A stretch of DNA of 53,992 bases, taken from contig CAUJIP010000025.1 of NCBI GenBank assembly GCA_963205235.1, positions 1-53,992 of the forward strand. The letters run 5' to 3'. Under the pieces are notes generated by a model, which was not told the origin of the DNA, did not search any database, and was given only the letters and a program-made list of their open reading frames with translations. This document shows, in pieces, positions 33,467 through 41,322 of the stretch. Numbering within the stretch: position 1 is the stretch's first letter; each line of letters begins with the position of its first letter. Source of the DNA: Pseudomonadota bacterium. GTDB taxonomy: Bacteria > Pseudomonadota > Alphaproteobacteria > Rhodobacterales > Rhodobacteraceae. A program made the translations under genes and the position numbers.

Positions 33467-34966
33467 TTACTGACCCAGCTTCTTGATCCGGCCCTCGACG
33501 CCCAGGTTCACCGATCCCAGCTTTTCGACATAGGCCATCACGTCATTTGCCACCAGGCTGCCGGTCGGCCCATCGGTGACGATCCGTCCGCCGCCCAGCG
33601 CATCATAGCCGTCGCCGCCGCCAATGATGTAGTCATTGACCGCAACCTTGTAGAGCTTGTCCGCCTCCAGCGGCGAACCACCGACCATCACTTCGCTGAC
33701 GCGCGACCCCACCTCGGCTGTCACATCAAAGGCATAGCTCAGGCCCGAAACCTGCGGGAACCGCCCCGCGCCCTTTTCGGCCTGACTGACCCCGTTTTCC
33801 AACGCCAAGAGGATCTGGCTGCCCGGCAGTTCGGTCACGACAGTCGTGTTTCCAAACGGCAGTTCGGTCAGGATATCCCGCCGCGTCAGCTTGCGCCCCG
33901 CGTCATAGGTCGTGTCTCCCCGGATGCCGCCGCCGTTCATGATCGCAATATCCGCCCCGGTCGCATCCCGCATCGCATCGGCGATCAGGTTGCCCATCGT
34001 CGCCTCTTCCCCGCGCACCACGTTGCGGCGGCTGTCTATGGGGGCCTCGACCGTGCCGATTTCGACATCCAGCGTCTGGTCCATCGTCGCGCGCAGCGCA
34101 TCAGCCATCGCGACGGACTCCGGGTCCGGCGTCACGGCCGCCGTGTCGATGAACCTGAAGGCCGGAGTCCAGCTGATGTTGCGCTTGCCATCCCCGTCCA
34201 CCTCGACGTCGACGGTAAGGTCGATCGGGGTCAGGAACTGCCCGTCGATGCTGGTTTCGACATAGGCGGTCACCCCGTCATAGGCGGTGGCATAAGAGTG
34301 GTCGTCGCCCGACAGGATCACGTCAAAAGCGTGGGAGGCGATCAGTGCGCGGTCATTTTCCATGTTGGTCTGCACGACGCCCACGACGATATCCGCCCCA
34401 TCCGCCCGCGCCTGTTCAGCCGCTGCGATGCCCATCTCGACGGTCGGTCCGAACTTCAGACTGCCGGTCGAAGAAACCTCGGGCGAGGTATCCTGCGCCA
34501 CCGGGATCAGCGCGACTTTCAGCCCGCCAACCTCTTTGACCGTGACACCGCCAAGCCCCGCCACGGGCGAGCCGTCGGCGTTGCTGATGTTGATCGCTGC
34601 CCAGGGGTATTTCGACGCCGCCATCTTCTCGGCGAAATTCTCGGGCCCGAAGTCGAATTCGTGGTTCCCCGGCACGGCAAGGTCAAACGGCGCCAGATTG
34701 GTGAAATCGATGGTGTTCTGCCCCTTGTCAAAGCCCGAGGCGAGCGACGGTGACAGCATGTCGCCGTTGAAAAGATACAGCGTGTTCGGGTTCGCCCCGC
34801 GTTCTGCCTTTGCGACCGCGTTCAGTCGGGCAAACCCGCCGCGTCCGTCCTCTTCCTCGAAGTTGTAGACATCGCCCACACCCAGTAGCGTCAGCTTGAC
34901 AGTTTCCGCCCCGACCGGGCCCGCTGCCAGCGCCGCCAGAACGGCAAGCCTTGAAATCCCTCTCAT
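33467..34966 (-). CDS. Exported 5'-nucleotidase/metallophosphatase with altered metal ligands
   Basis: The 499-residue protein has a signal peptide (MRGISRLAVLAALAAGPVGA), a metallophosphatase domain (about 25-250) and a 5'-nucleotidase C-terminal domain (about 300-490; GDGYDALGG). It resembles UshA, which hydrolyses nucleotides and UDP-sugars in the periplasm. The two-metal site is altered. Lined up with UshA: Asp32 (kept), Tyr34 for the usual His, Asp69 and Asn101 (GNHE) kept, Asn201 for one His, Asp221 and His223 where UshA has His and Gln. So the activity may be changed. Good ribosome binding could not be seen, but the signal peptide fixes the start. It diverges from the DUF952-pyrD pair. 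Confidence 0.85.
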   Translation of the reverse strand: MRGISRLAVLAALAAGPVGAETVKLTLLGVGDVYNFEEEDGRGGFARLNAVAKAERGANPNTLYLFNGDMLSPSLASGFDKGQNTIDFTNLAPFDLAVPGNHEFDFGPENFAEKMAASKYPWAAINISNADGSPVAGLGGVTVKEVGGLKVALIPVAQDTSPEVSSTGSLKFGPTVEMGIAAAEQARADGADIVVGVVQTNMENDRALIASHAFDVILSGDDHSYATAYDGVTAYVETSIDGQFLTPIDLTVDVEVDGDGKRNISWTPAFRFIDTAAVTPDPESVAMADALRATMDQTLDVEIGTVEAPIDSRRNVVRGEEATMGNLIADAMRDATGADIAIMNGGGIRGDTTYDAGRKLTRRDILTELPFGNTTVVTELPGSQILLALENGVSQAEKGAGRFPQVSGLSYAFDVTAEVGSRVSEVMVGGSPLEADKLYKVAVNDYIIGGGDGYDALGGGRIVTDGPTGSLVANDVMAYVEKLGSVNLGVEGRIKKLGQ

Positions 34967-35119
34967 CGCGATTCTCCCTCTTGATCGTCATTTCAGCAAT
35001 TCCCGAAGTCTGCGCGCCAAGGGCATGCCTGTCAAAGCTTGATCCCGCCTTCGGGTAACAGGGCAAAGACAACCGGCAAAGCATTGCCAGCCCGGTCAAT
35101 CGCCGCTATTCCCGCGCCT

Positions 35120-35458
35120 ATGCTGATCCTGAAAATCTTCCGCCGCCCCGAATGGGATGCCTTCCGCACCGCAGGCGAGACGCTTGGCGCGCCCATCGAT
35201 CTGGCGGACGGCTTCATCCATTTCTCGACCCCCGCACAGGTGGCTGAAACCGCCGCCAAATGGTTCGCGACGGAAAGTGACCTTGTGCTGGTCGCCTTTG
35301 ATCCCGACCGGCTTGGTGCCGCCCTGAAATGGGAACCATCGCGGGGGGGCCAGCTTTTCCCCCATCTCTACCGCGCGATCAAGCTGGACGAGGTCGTCTG
35401 GGACAAAAGCCTGCCGCTTGGCGCAACCGGCCACATCTTCCCCGAGGGTCTGCTGTGA
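35120..35458 (+). CDS. DUF952 family protein
   Basis: The 112-residue protein matches DUF952: [13 protein letters not shown] at the start, [16 protein letters not shown] and [14 protein letters not shown]. This small soluble family has an ADP-ribosyltransferase-like fold according to structures of relatives, but no established reaction. The chosen ATG at 35120 matches the family start. Its stop codon overlaps the pyrD start as GTGA, so the two are translationally linked. Nothing else in the region suggests a role in pyrimidine metabolism; the link may be only positional. Confidence 0.88.
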   Translation: MLILKIFRRPEWDAFRTAGETLGAPIDLADGFIHFSTPAQVAETAAKWFATESDLVLVAFDPDRLGAALKWEPSRGGQLFPHLYRAIKLDEVVWDKSLPLGATGHIFPEGLL

Positions 35459-36516
35459 GCCTTGTCGAAAGCGCCGGCCTTGCCCTCCTCCACCGCCTTG
35501 ACCCTGAGCGTGCCCATGCGCTCTCCCTTTTGGCTTTGCGGGCCGGGCTAGCGCCCTTGCCGGGTGTCGTGACGTCGCCGCGGCTTGCAACCACGGTCGC
35601 AGGCCTGTCGCTTCAAAACCCGGTGGGCCTTGCGGCGGGCTATGACAAGAATGCCACTGCCATCGCGCCGCTGTCGCGGGCTGGGTTCGGCTTTGTCGAG
35701 GTCGGCGCGGCCACGCCCTTGCCCCAGCCCGGCAACCCCAAGCCGCGTCTGTTCCGCCTGACCGAGGATCACGCCGTCATCAACCGCTTCGGCTTCAACA
35801 ACGAAGGGGCCGAGGCGATTGCCGCCCGTCTTGCCGCGCGAAAGCCGGGACCGGTGCCCGTCGGCCTGAACCTTGGTGCGAACAAGACCAGCGAGAACCG
35901 CGCCGCGGATTTCGCCAAGGTCCTTACCACCTGCGGCCCCCATGTCGATTTCGCGACCGTCAATGTCAGTTCCCCCAACACCGAGAAACTGCGCGACCTG
36001 CAGGGCCCCGCCGCCCTTGCAGCACTTCTGGCCGGGGTGATGGAGGCGCGCGCCAGATTGCCGCGCCCGATCCCGATCTTCCTGAAGATCGCGCCCGACC
36101 TGACCCCGGATGACCTTGCCCAGATTGCCGAAGTCGCCGTTGCCTCGGGCCTGGCGGGCATCATCGCCACCAACACCACACTTTCGCGCGAAGGTTTGAA
36201 TTCTGCAAGCAAGGGCGAGGCTGGCGGTCTATCCGGCGCGCCATTGTTCGAAAAGTCTACGCGGGTGCTTGCACAACTGTCGCAGCTGACCGAATGCAGG
36301 CTGCCCCTGATCGGGGTTGGCGGGATTTCCACGCCAGAACAGGCCTATGAAAAGATCCGCGCCGGGGCCTCTGCGGTGCAGCTTTATTCGGCCATGGTTT
36401 ATCAGGGGATATCGCTGATCCCGCAGATCGCCAAGGGGCTTGACGCGCTTCTTGCCCGTGATGGCTTTGCCAATATCGCCGACGCCATCGGCACCGGCCG
36501 CGATACGTGGCTATAG
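35455..36516 (+). CDS. pyrD: Dihydroorotate dehydrogenase (quinone), class 2
   Basis: PyrD oxidises dihydroorotate to orotate, passing electrons to ubiquinone at the inner membrane. The 353-residue protein has the class 2 N-terminal helices ([17 protein letters not shown]), FMN-binding [13 protein letters not shown] and [10 protein letters not shown], the catalytic Ser loop [13 protein letters not shown], and [17 protein letters not shown] near the end. It starts at the GTG at 35455, overlapping the DUF952 stop (GTGA). It converges with the FkbM-like gene with only six bases between the stop codons. Confidence 0.96.
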   Translation: MSLVESAGLALLHRLDPERAHALSLLALRAGLAPLPGVVTSPRLATTVAGLSLQNPVGLAAGYDKNATAIAPLSRAGFGFVEVGAATPLPQPGNPKPRLFRLTEDHAVINRFGFNNEGAEAIAARLAARKPGPVPVGLNLGANKTSENRAADFAKVLTTCGPHVDFATVNVSSPNTEKLRDLQGPAALAALLAGVMEARARLPRPIPIFLKIAPDLTPDDLAQIAEVAVASGLAGIIATNTTLSREGLNSASKGEAGGLSGAPLFEKSTRVLAQLSQLTECRLPLIGVGGISTPEQAYEKIRAGASAVQLYSAMVYQGISLIPQIAKGLDALLARDGFANIADAIGTGRDTWL

Positions 36517-36522
36517 TCTGCC

Positions 36523-37278
36523 TCAGCGGCGTTCGGCCAGGGCGTTGTCCCCGATGCGCCTGATTTCGTAGCCCGCCCTGTCAAGATGGTGGGTAAGTGC
36601 GTTCAGGCGCGGCGGGTCAAGATGACAGACTTCAAGATAAATCAAAGCGGGGCGCAAGCCTTCGATGTCCGACAAGTAGATCACCTCGTCGTCCCAACCT
36701 TCCGCATCGACAACCAGAACGTCCAGGCGCGAAAAGAGATCGACCCGCTGCAAAAGCGCAGGCACATCCAGACCTTCGACCTCCTGCCTTTCAATTACAT
36801 CGTCTGCCGCAAGCGGCCCGCGGTAATGTCTTTCAACCCAATTGGCGACCATGTCACGCCGCACCGATGCAATTCCGGTCGGCGCGCGATATGGCGGCCA
36901 GCCCTTCGCATAGGGAACCTCAAGATCGGACCAGCAGTCTGGTCGGACGCCATAAAGGGTCAGGCGGTCTTGGCCACTGATCGCCCCCTGAAAGATCCGT
37001 TTTTCGGGATGAAAGGCATAGGCCCGGGACAGCGGGGCAATCAACGCGGCTTGCGGTTCGACCAGAATGATCCGGGTCCGGTCAGGATGGGCGGCAACGA
37101 ACTCGTAAAGCGGGTCGTTGATCACCCCGTCATTCGCCCCGATCTGCAGTATGTTCAGCATGCCAAGCCTCGAGCGAAGCACGTCCAGAGCCTGATGAAA
37201 CGTCAAGGGGACCTGAATAGCCGCCGTTGCAGGACCCCCAAACAACAGGGCCTTTGCGCGGGCGAGGATGCTAGCCAT
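36523..37278 (-). CDS. FkbM-like SAM-dependent methyltransferase
   Basis: The 251-residue protein shows an SAM-binding start (MLNILQIGANDGVINDPLYEF) and an FkbM-type later segment (LDVLVVDAEGWDDEVI). There is a short hydrophobic or amphipathic start but no clear signal peptide. FkbM relatives methylate sugars or lipid-linked glycans, and the family is common in surface polysaccharide loci. The ATG at 37278 has GGGAGGA upstream. The Lrp-type gene precedes it by 29 bases in the same direction, so the pair could be cotranscribed. Substrate unknown. Confidence 0.8.
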   Translation of the reverse strand: MASILARAKALLFGGPATAAIQVPLTFHQALDVLRSRLGMLNILQIGANDGVINDPLYEFVAAHPDRTRIILVEPQAALIAPLSRAYAFHPEKRIFQGAISGQDRLTLYGVRPDCWSDLEVPYAKGWPPYRAPTGIASVRRDMVANWVERHYRGPLAADDVIERQEVEGLDVPALLQRVDLFSRLDVLVVDAEGWDDEVIYLSDIEGLRPALIYLEVCHLDPPRLNALTHHLDRAGYEIRRIGDNALAERR

Positions 37279-37307
37279 CGTTTCCTCCCTGACAGGAACC
37301 CAGCGCC

Positions 37308-37544
37308 TCAGAACGCCTTGAATGTCATCGTGGTCAGCGTGCGCTGAATGCCCGGGATGTCGAACAGCCGCGACGACAGATAGTGACCGGTATCCTGATC
37401 ATCCGGGATATAGACCTTGGCGATCAGGTCATAATCACCGCTGGTCGAATAAAGCTCGCTTACCACTTCCCGGTCCCAGATCGCATTGGCGACATCGTAG
37501 GTCTGACCGGGTGTGCAGCGGAACTGGACGAAAACCAAGGCCAT
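37308..37544 (-). CDS. Stand-alone Lrp/AsnC ligand-binding domain protein
   Basis: The 78-residue protein is just the RAM (AsnC_trans_reg) domain: MALVFVQFRCTPGQTYDVA and ELYSTSGDYDLIAKVYIPD are the typical strands. It has no helix-turn-helix, so it cannot bind DNA alone; such proteins may bind amino acids or join full Lrp proteins in mixed oligomers. The ATG at 37544 has GGGAGG upstream. It is tightly packed between the helicase gene and the methyltransferase gene, all on the minus strand. Confidence 0.9.
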   Translation of the reverse strand: MALVFVQFRCTPGQTYDVANAIWDREVVSELYSTSGDYDLIAKVYIPDDQDTGHYLSSRLFDIPGIQRTLTTMTFKAF

Positions 37545-37565
37545 CTGACCCTCCCCTATTTTTCG

Positions 37566-39113
37566 CTATCCTAGGTCGCCCGCTTCGGAAGGGGAAGCCT
37601 CCCCCAGGGCAAAGGGCGCGGGTTCGCGCTTCAGATCCTCGACCGACAGCGGGGATGCCGGACGCGCCAACCGGTTCCGGACCACCCAATACAGCCGGTG
37701 CTGCGCGCGGGTGATCGCGACATAGGCGAGCCGCTTCCACAAGGGCACCCCGGCCTCGCTGCGGCCTGACTGGGCAGCGGCGTACAGGTCAGGCGCGAAG
37801 ACCTGCACCTCCTCCCATTGGCTACCCTGTGCCTTGTGGATCGTCACCGCCGCGCCATGCAGAAAGGCCGCGCCCATCGTGGCGGCCGAGGGGATGAAGG
37901 GCTCTTCCTCATCCGGCTTTTCGATCTTGATGATGCTGGCGGCCGAGACTTGTGGCTCTTCCGCCCCCACCACATGCAACCGGGCAAAGCCGGGGCGATT
38001 GCCGGGTCCCAGATAGATGACCTGCGCGCCCTTGATCAGGCCCCGCGCCTCCAAGTCAATCCGCTTCTTCCGATGTTTCAGCGGCAATTCGATCCCGTCA
38101 CAGATCAGCGGCTCGCCGGGCAGAAGCTGGTCTTCCGGCGCGCCATAGGCGTTGCGAAAGGCCTGGATCAGCCGCACCCGCGTTGCATTGCGCCAGACAA
38201 GCACTGGCGAGCGCGCCATCAGCCCAGCCTCGACCCGTTCGGCCCAGACAACGCGGTCATCTTCGCGGGCTTTCGCCTGAACCATCGCCTCAAACTCCTC
38301 GAACCCCATCCGGTCATCACCCAAGGCATGGGCCAGATCGAGAATCGGGTTGTCTTCGGCCTGCCGGTGGATGCGGGACAGCACCAGCCTGCGGCCTTCG
38401 CCCAGCTTGTCAAACACCATCTCGCCTGAAGAGCCGACCGGAGCCAACTGCGCCGGATCGCCGAACAGCACCAGCGTCGGGAATATCTCTCGCAGGTCAG
38501 ACAGCGCCCGATCATCCAGCATCGAGGATTCATCGACAAAGCCGATATCCAGCGGCTCTTCGCGCCGCTTCCAGCCGGTGATGAAATCGCTGCCTTTCAG
38601 CCCCGCGGCCGCCAGTGCGCCGGGGATCGATGCGACCTGTTGGTAGAAAGCAAAGGCCCGGTCCAGTGCGACATCGGTCATCCCTTCGATCACCGGGCGC
38701 GTGCCAGTGCCCGCCAGCCATTCGGCGACCTTTTCGTATTCCGGGTGATAGACCGGCGTGTAGAGGATGCGGTGGATCGTCGTTGCCGGCACCCCTCGCA
38801 GACGCAACACGCTTGCCGCCTTGTTCGTCGGAGCCAAAATCGCCAGCGTCCGCCGATCCTTGCGTTTGCGCCCTTCGAAATCGCCCGAGATCACCTCGAC
38901 ACCGGCCGCCTTCAGGCCCCGGTAAAACTCGGCCAGAAGCATGGTCTTGCCGGAACCGGCCTTGCCCACCACCGCCAGGACGGTGTTCCGCCCCTCGGCC
39001 ATCGGCGACAATGCGCCTTCGACCAGATCGACACCCGCACCAAGGAATGCGGCGGTCAGCCGGTCATAGGCATCCGCCTGGTCATCGGAAAAGGTCAGCG
39101 CGGGGGCCTTCAT
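37566..39113 (-). CDS. RecD-like superfamily 1 helicase
   Basis: The 515-residue protein has Walker A AVVGKAGSGKTML (about residues 48-60), motif Ia LAPTNKAASVLR, Walker B GFVDESSML, motif III FGDPAQLAPVG and late motifs GAAVTIHKAQGSQW and YVAITRAQHRLYWV. This matches the RecD2/TraA-like helicases without the RecD2 N-terminal OB region. Relatives act in DNA repair or transfer. The long insertion between Ia and the Walker B motif (VYHPEYEKVAEWLAGTGTRP and onward) looks specific to the subfamily. The ATG at 39113 is supported by the family start. It is read with the Lrp-type gene. Confidence 0.92.
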   Translation of the reverse strand: MKAPALTFSDDQADAYDRLTAAFLGAGVDLVEGALSPMAEGRNTVLAVVGKAGSGKTMLLAEFYRGLKAAGVEVISGDFEGRKRKDRRTLAILAPTNKAASVLRLRGVPATTIHRILYTPVYHPEYEKVAEWLAGTGTRPVIEGMTDVALDRAFAFYQQVASIPGALAAAGLKGSDFITGWKRREEPLDIGFVDESSMLDDRALSDLREIFPTLVLFGDPAQLAPVGSSGEMVFDKLGEGRRLVLSRIHRQAEDNPILDLAHALGDDRMGFEEFEAMVQAKAREDDRVVWAERVEAGLMARSPVLVWRNATRVRLIQAFRNAYGAPEDQLLPGEPLICDGIELPLKHRKKRIDLEARGLIKGAQVIYLGPGNRPGFARLHVVGAEEPQVSAASIIKIEKPDEEEPFIPSAATMGAAFLHGAAVTIHKAQGSQWEEVQVFAPDLYAAAQSGRSEAGVPLWKRLAYVAITRAQHRLYWVVRNRLARPASPLSVEDLKREPAPFALGEASPSEAGDLG

Positions 39114-39155
39114 TGCCAGACCATAGCCCGCCCGAAGGCAAAGCGGTAGACCGGG

Positions 39156-39341
39156 TCAGTTCGGGCGTCCGCGTGTGCCAAGCTTTCCCAGCATCCGCAG
39201 CTTTTCGCCGTCAATACCGGATAATTCACGCAGCGCCTCGCCCAAAGCTGCCTCGACCTTTTCAGCAAGGCCCGGCAAATCGTTCCGGCAAGCATAGGCA
39301 TGAAGATCCGTCAGAACGTCCAGAATCCACTCGTGACGCAT
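39156..39341 (-). CDS. Small conserved hypothetical protein
   Basis: The 61-residue protein (start MRHEWILDVLTDLHAYACR) is an acidic helical peptide that I recognise from several Rhodobacteraceae genomes as a small conserved family of unknown role. It has no membrane helix or signal. The ATG at 39341 has GAGGGG upstream. The gene precedes the helicase gene by 42 bases and lies downstream of a perfect CtrA-type site at 39446-39460, so it may be cell-cycle controlled. Whether the helicase is cotranscribed is not clear. Confidence 0.75.
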   Translation of the reverse strand: MRHEWILDVLTDLHAYACRNDLPGLAEKVEAALGEALRELSGIDGEKLRMLGKLGTRGRPN

Positions 39342-39445
39342 CTACCCCTCGGACCGAATCGCATGGCGGGTCCTATCCGAACCCGTTGGCAGGCACCGCC
39401 AGACCGGCGGCACCCCAACCTAAGCACAGATATCGGCGACGAGGG

Positions 39446-39460
39446 TTAATTCGCGATTAA
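39446..39460. promoter_or_regulatory. Full CtrA-type binding site
   Basis: TTAA-ttcgcga-TTAA is an exact match to the CtrA consensus TTAA-N7-TTAA. It lies 105 bases upstream of the small hypothetical gene and just inside the gap behind ccrA, so it could control the small gene. Single sites occur by chance, so function is only possible. Confidence 0.45.
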
Positions 39461-39468
39461 GGTTGTCT

Positions 39469-40761
39469 CTATCTTGCGAAACTCGCCTCAAGCGTGTCCT
39501 CAAAGGTCCGCAGGCCCGTGCGCGGCGCCTGAACCAGAACCGCCATGTTGCCCGGCTTGTGCTGGTTCTTCCACATCAGCATATGCGCCTTCGGAATTTC
39601 GGCCCAGGGAAAGACCTCGGACATGCAGGGGTCCAACCGCCGCTCGCACATCAGCTTGTTGGCCGCTGCCGCCTGCTTCAGATGGGCGAAATGGCTGCCT
39701 TGCAGGCGCTTTTGGTGCATCCACATGTAGCGGACATCAAAGGTGCAGTTGAAACCGCTGGTCCCGGCGCAGATCACCACCATGCCGCCCTTCTTGCAGA
39801 CAAGCGATGACACCGGGAAGGTCGCCTCGCCCGGATGTTCGAAGACCATGTCGACGTTCACGCCTTTGCCGGTAATGTCCCAGATCGCCTTGCCGAACTT
39901 GCGGGCCTCTTTCAGCCAGGTGTTGTACTCCTCGCTGTTGACCTTCGGCAGTTGCCCCCAGCAATTGAAATCATTGCGGTTGATCACGCCCTTGGCCCCA
40001 AGGCCCATGACGAAGTCGCGCTTTGATTCGTCGCTGATGACCCCGATCGCGTTCGCCCCGGCGGTGTTGATCAACTGGATCGCATAGGACCCAAGGCCTC
40101 CGGAAGCCCCCCAGACAAGGACGTTCTGCCCCGGCTGCAGATCATGCGGCGCATGGCCGAACAGCATCCGGTAAGCCGTGGCCAGGGTCAGCGTATAGCA
40201 GGCCGATTCCTCCCAGGTCAGGTGGCGCGGGCGCGGCATCAACTGTTGCGCCTGCACGCGGGTGAACTGCGCGAAAGATCCGTCCGGCGTCTCATAGCCC
40301 CAGATCCGCTGGCTGGGGGAAAACATCGGATCGCCGCCGTTGCATTCCTCGTCGTCGCCGTCGTCCTGGTTGCAGTGGATGACCACCTCGTCCCCGACTT
40401 TCCAGCGCTTGACCTTGTCGCCCACTGCCCAGACGATCCCGGCGGCGTCCGATCCGGCAATATGATAGGGTTGCTTGTGCCCATCAAACGGGCTGACCGG
40501 TTGGCCAAGGCCCGCCCAGACGCCGTTATAATTCACCCCCGCCGCCATGACGAGCACCAGGACCTCCTGGCTGTCGATCTTCCAGGTTTCGACCACTTCT
40601 TGCTGCATGGCCTGATCGGGCGGCCCGTGACGGTCGCGGCGGATTGCCCAAGTGTACATCTTTGCCGGAACGTGGCCCAACGGCGGCATTTCGCCCAGCT
40701 CGTACAGGTCCTTCACCGGCGCATCATAACTTGCGAGAGCGGGGTTCGTGTCCAAAGCCAA
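39469..40761 (-). CDS. ccrA: Crotonyl-CoA carboxylase/reductase
   Basis: Ccr converts crotonyl-CoA, CO2 and NADPH to ethylmalonyl-CoA, the key step of the ethylmalonyl-CoA pathway of C2 assimilation. The 430-residue protein matches the R. sphaeroides enzyme closely by memory: MALDTN start, YAYN-type MAAGVNYNGVWAGLG, CNQDDGDDEECNGGDP, nucleotide motif VWGASGGLGSYAIQL and VFEHPGEATFPVSS. The start is a TTG at 40761 with AGGAGG five bases upstream. Two perfect TTGCGCGCAA palindromes sit 44-73 bases upstream. Its partner gene ecm is 3 kb away on the other strand, so the pair is divergent but not adjacent. Confidence 0.97.
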   Translation of the reverse strand: MALDTNPALASYDAPVKDLYELGEMPPLGHVPAKMYTWAIRRDRHGPPDQAMQQEVVETWKIDSQEVLVLVMAAGVNYNGVWAGLGQPVSPFDGHKQPYHIAGSDAAGIVWAVGDKVKRWKVGDEVVIHCNQDDGDDEECNGGDPMFSPSQRIWGYETPDGSFAQFTRVQAQQLMPRPRHLTWEESACYTLTLATAYRMLFGHAPHDLQPGQNVLVWGASGGLGSYAIQLINTAGANAIGVISDESKRDFVMGLGAKGVINRNDFNCWGQLPKVNSEEYNTWLKEARKFGKAIWDITGKGVNVDMVFEHPGEATFPVSSLVCKKGGMVVICAGTSGFNCTFDVRYMWMHQKRLQGSHFAHLKQAAAANKLMCERRLDPCMSEVFPWAEIPKAHMLMWKNQHKPGNMAVLVQAPRTGLRTFEDTLEASFAR

Positions 40762-40804
40762 CTAAGCCTCCTGGTCATTGCCGCGCCGCAGAATCGCGGT
40801 GCCG

Positions 40805-40834
40805 TTGCGCGCAAGGTAATATTCTTGCGCGCAA
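40805..40834. promoter_or_regulatory. Tandem TTGCGCGCAA palindromes upstream of ccrA
   Basis: TTGCGCGCAA, a perfect palindrome, is at 40805-40814 and again at 40825-40834, exactly 20 bp (two helical turns) apart; tttgcaat follows. Similar TTTGCAAA-type pairs are bound by ScfR/RamB-family regulators in related bacteria, as I recall. This is the best candidate operator for ccrA. Confidence 0.7.
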
Positions 40835-40892
40835 CTTTGCAATAGCTTGAAGACTTATTTTGAAACTTTATGTCTGCCGCATCGCAGCAGCA

Positions 40893-41255
40893 TCAGCTGA
40901 CCGTCACACCGCTGGTGGTGCAGACGTTGATCCCCTGCTCGACAGCCGTCGAACCATCCGCGAAGACTGCCTTGAAGTCGAACATGCACGATCCGGTGCC
41001 GTCGTCAAAGTTGATGTCGACCGATGCGCCCGGCGGAATGACCGAGCTGCCAAGGATGTCTTCTTCCCAGGTACTGGCCCCGACGCTGGACCCGTAGAAA
41101 TTGGTGATCGTGGCGTAAGACGCGTTGGTGACCGTCACATGCCGGTTCGCCCCGGACGACGTGTAATAGGTCGTGCCGGTGTCGACGCAGCCGGCCAGGG
41201 CAAGAACGGAAAGGGCCAGGCCCGCGGTCAGGATGTTGCGCAAGATTATCTCCAT
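40893..41255 (-). CDS. Small lipoprotein
   Basis: The 120-residue protein has a lipoprotein signal peptide ending in the lipobox LALAGC (cysteine 23). The mature part is rich in Thr, Ser and Gly (TGTTYYTSSGANRHVTVTN), has few charged residues and ends CMFDFKAVFADGS and CTTSGVTVS, fitting a beta-rich surface lipoprotein. I recognise no family. It reads in the same direction as ccrA but is separated by the palindrome-bearing promoter. The ATG at 41255 is supported by the signal peptide rather than by a clear Shine-Dalgarno. An imperfect TTGCGCCGCAA occurs upstream at 41299. Confidence 0.8.
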   Translation of the reverse strand: MEIILRNILTAGLALSVLALAGCVDTGTTYYTSSGANRHVTVTNASYATITNFYGSSVGASTWEEDILGSSVIPPGASVDINFDDGTGSCMFDFKAVFADGSTAVEQGINVCTTSGVTVS

Positions 41256-41322
41256 GATTCAGCGACTTATTGTCAGGCTGACCCTAGGTTCCGAATGCTT
41301 GCGCCGCAAATGAAATAAGTTG

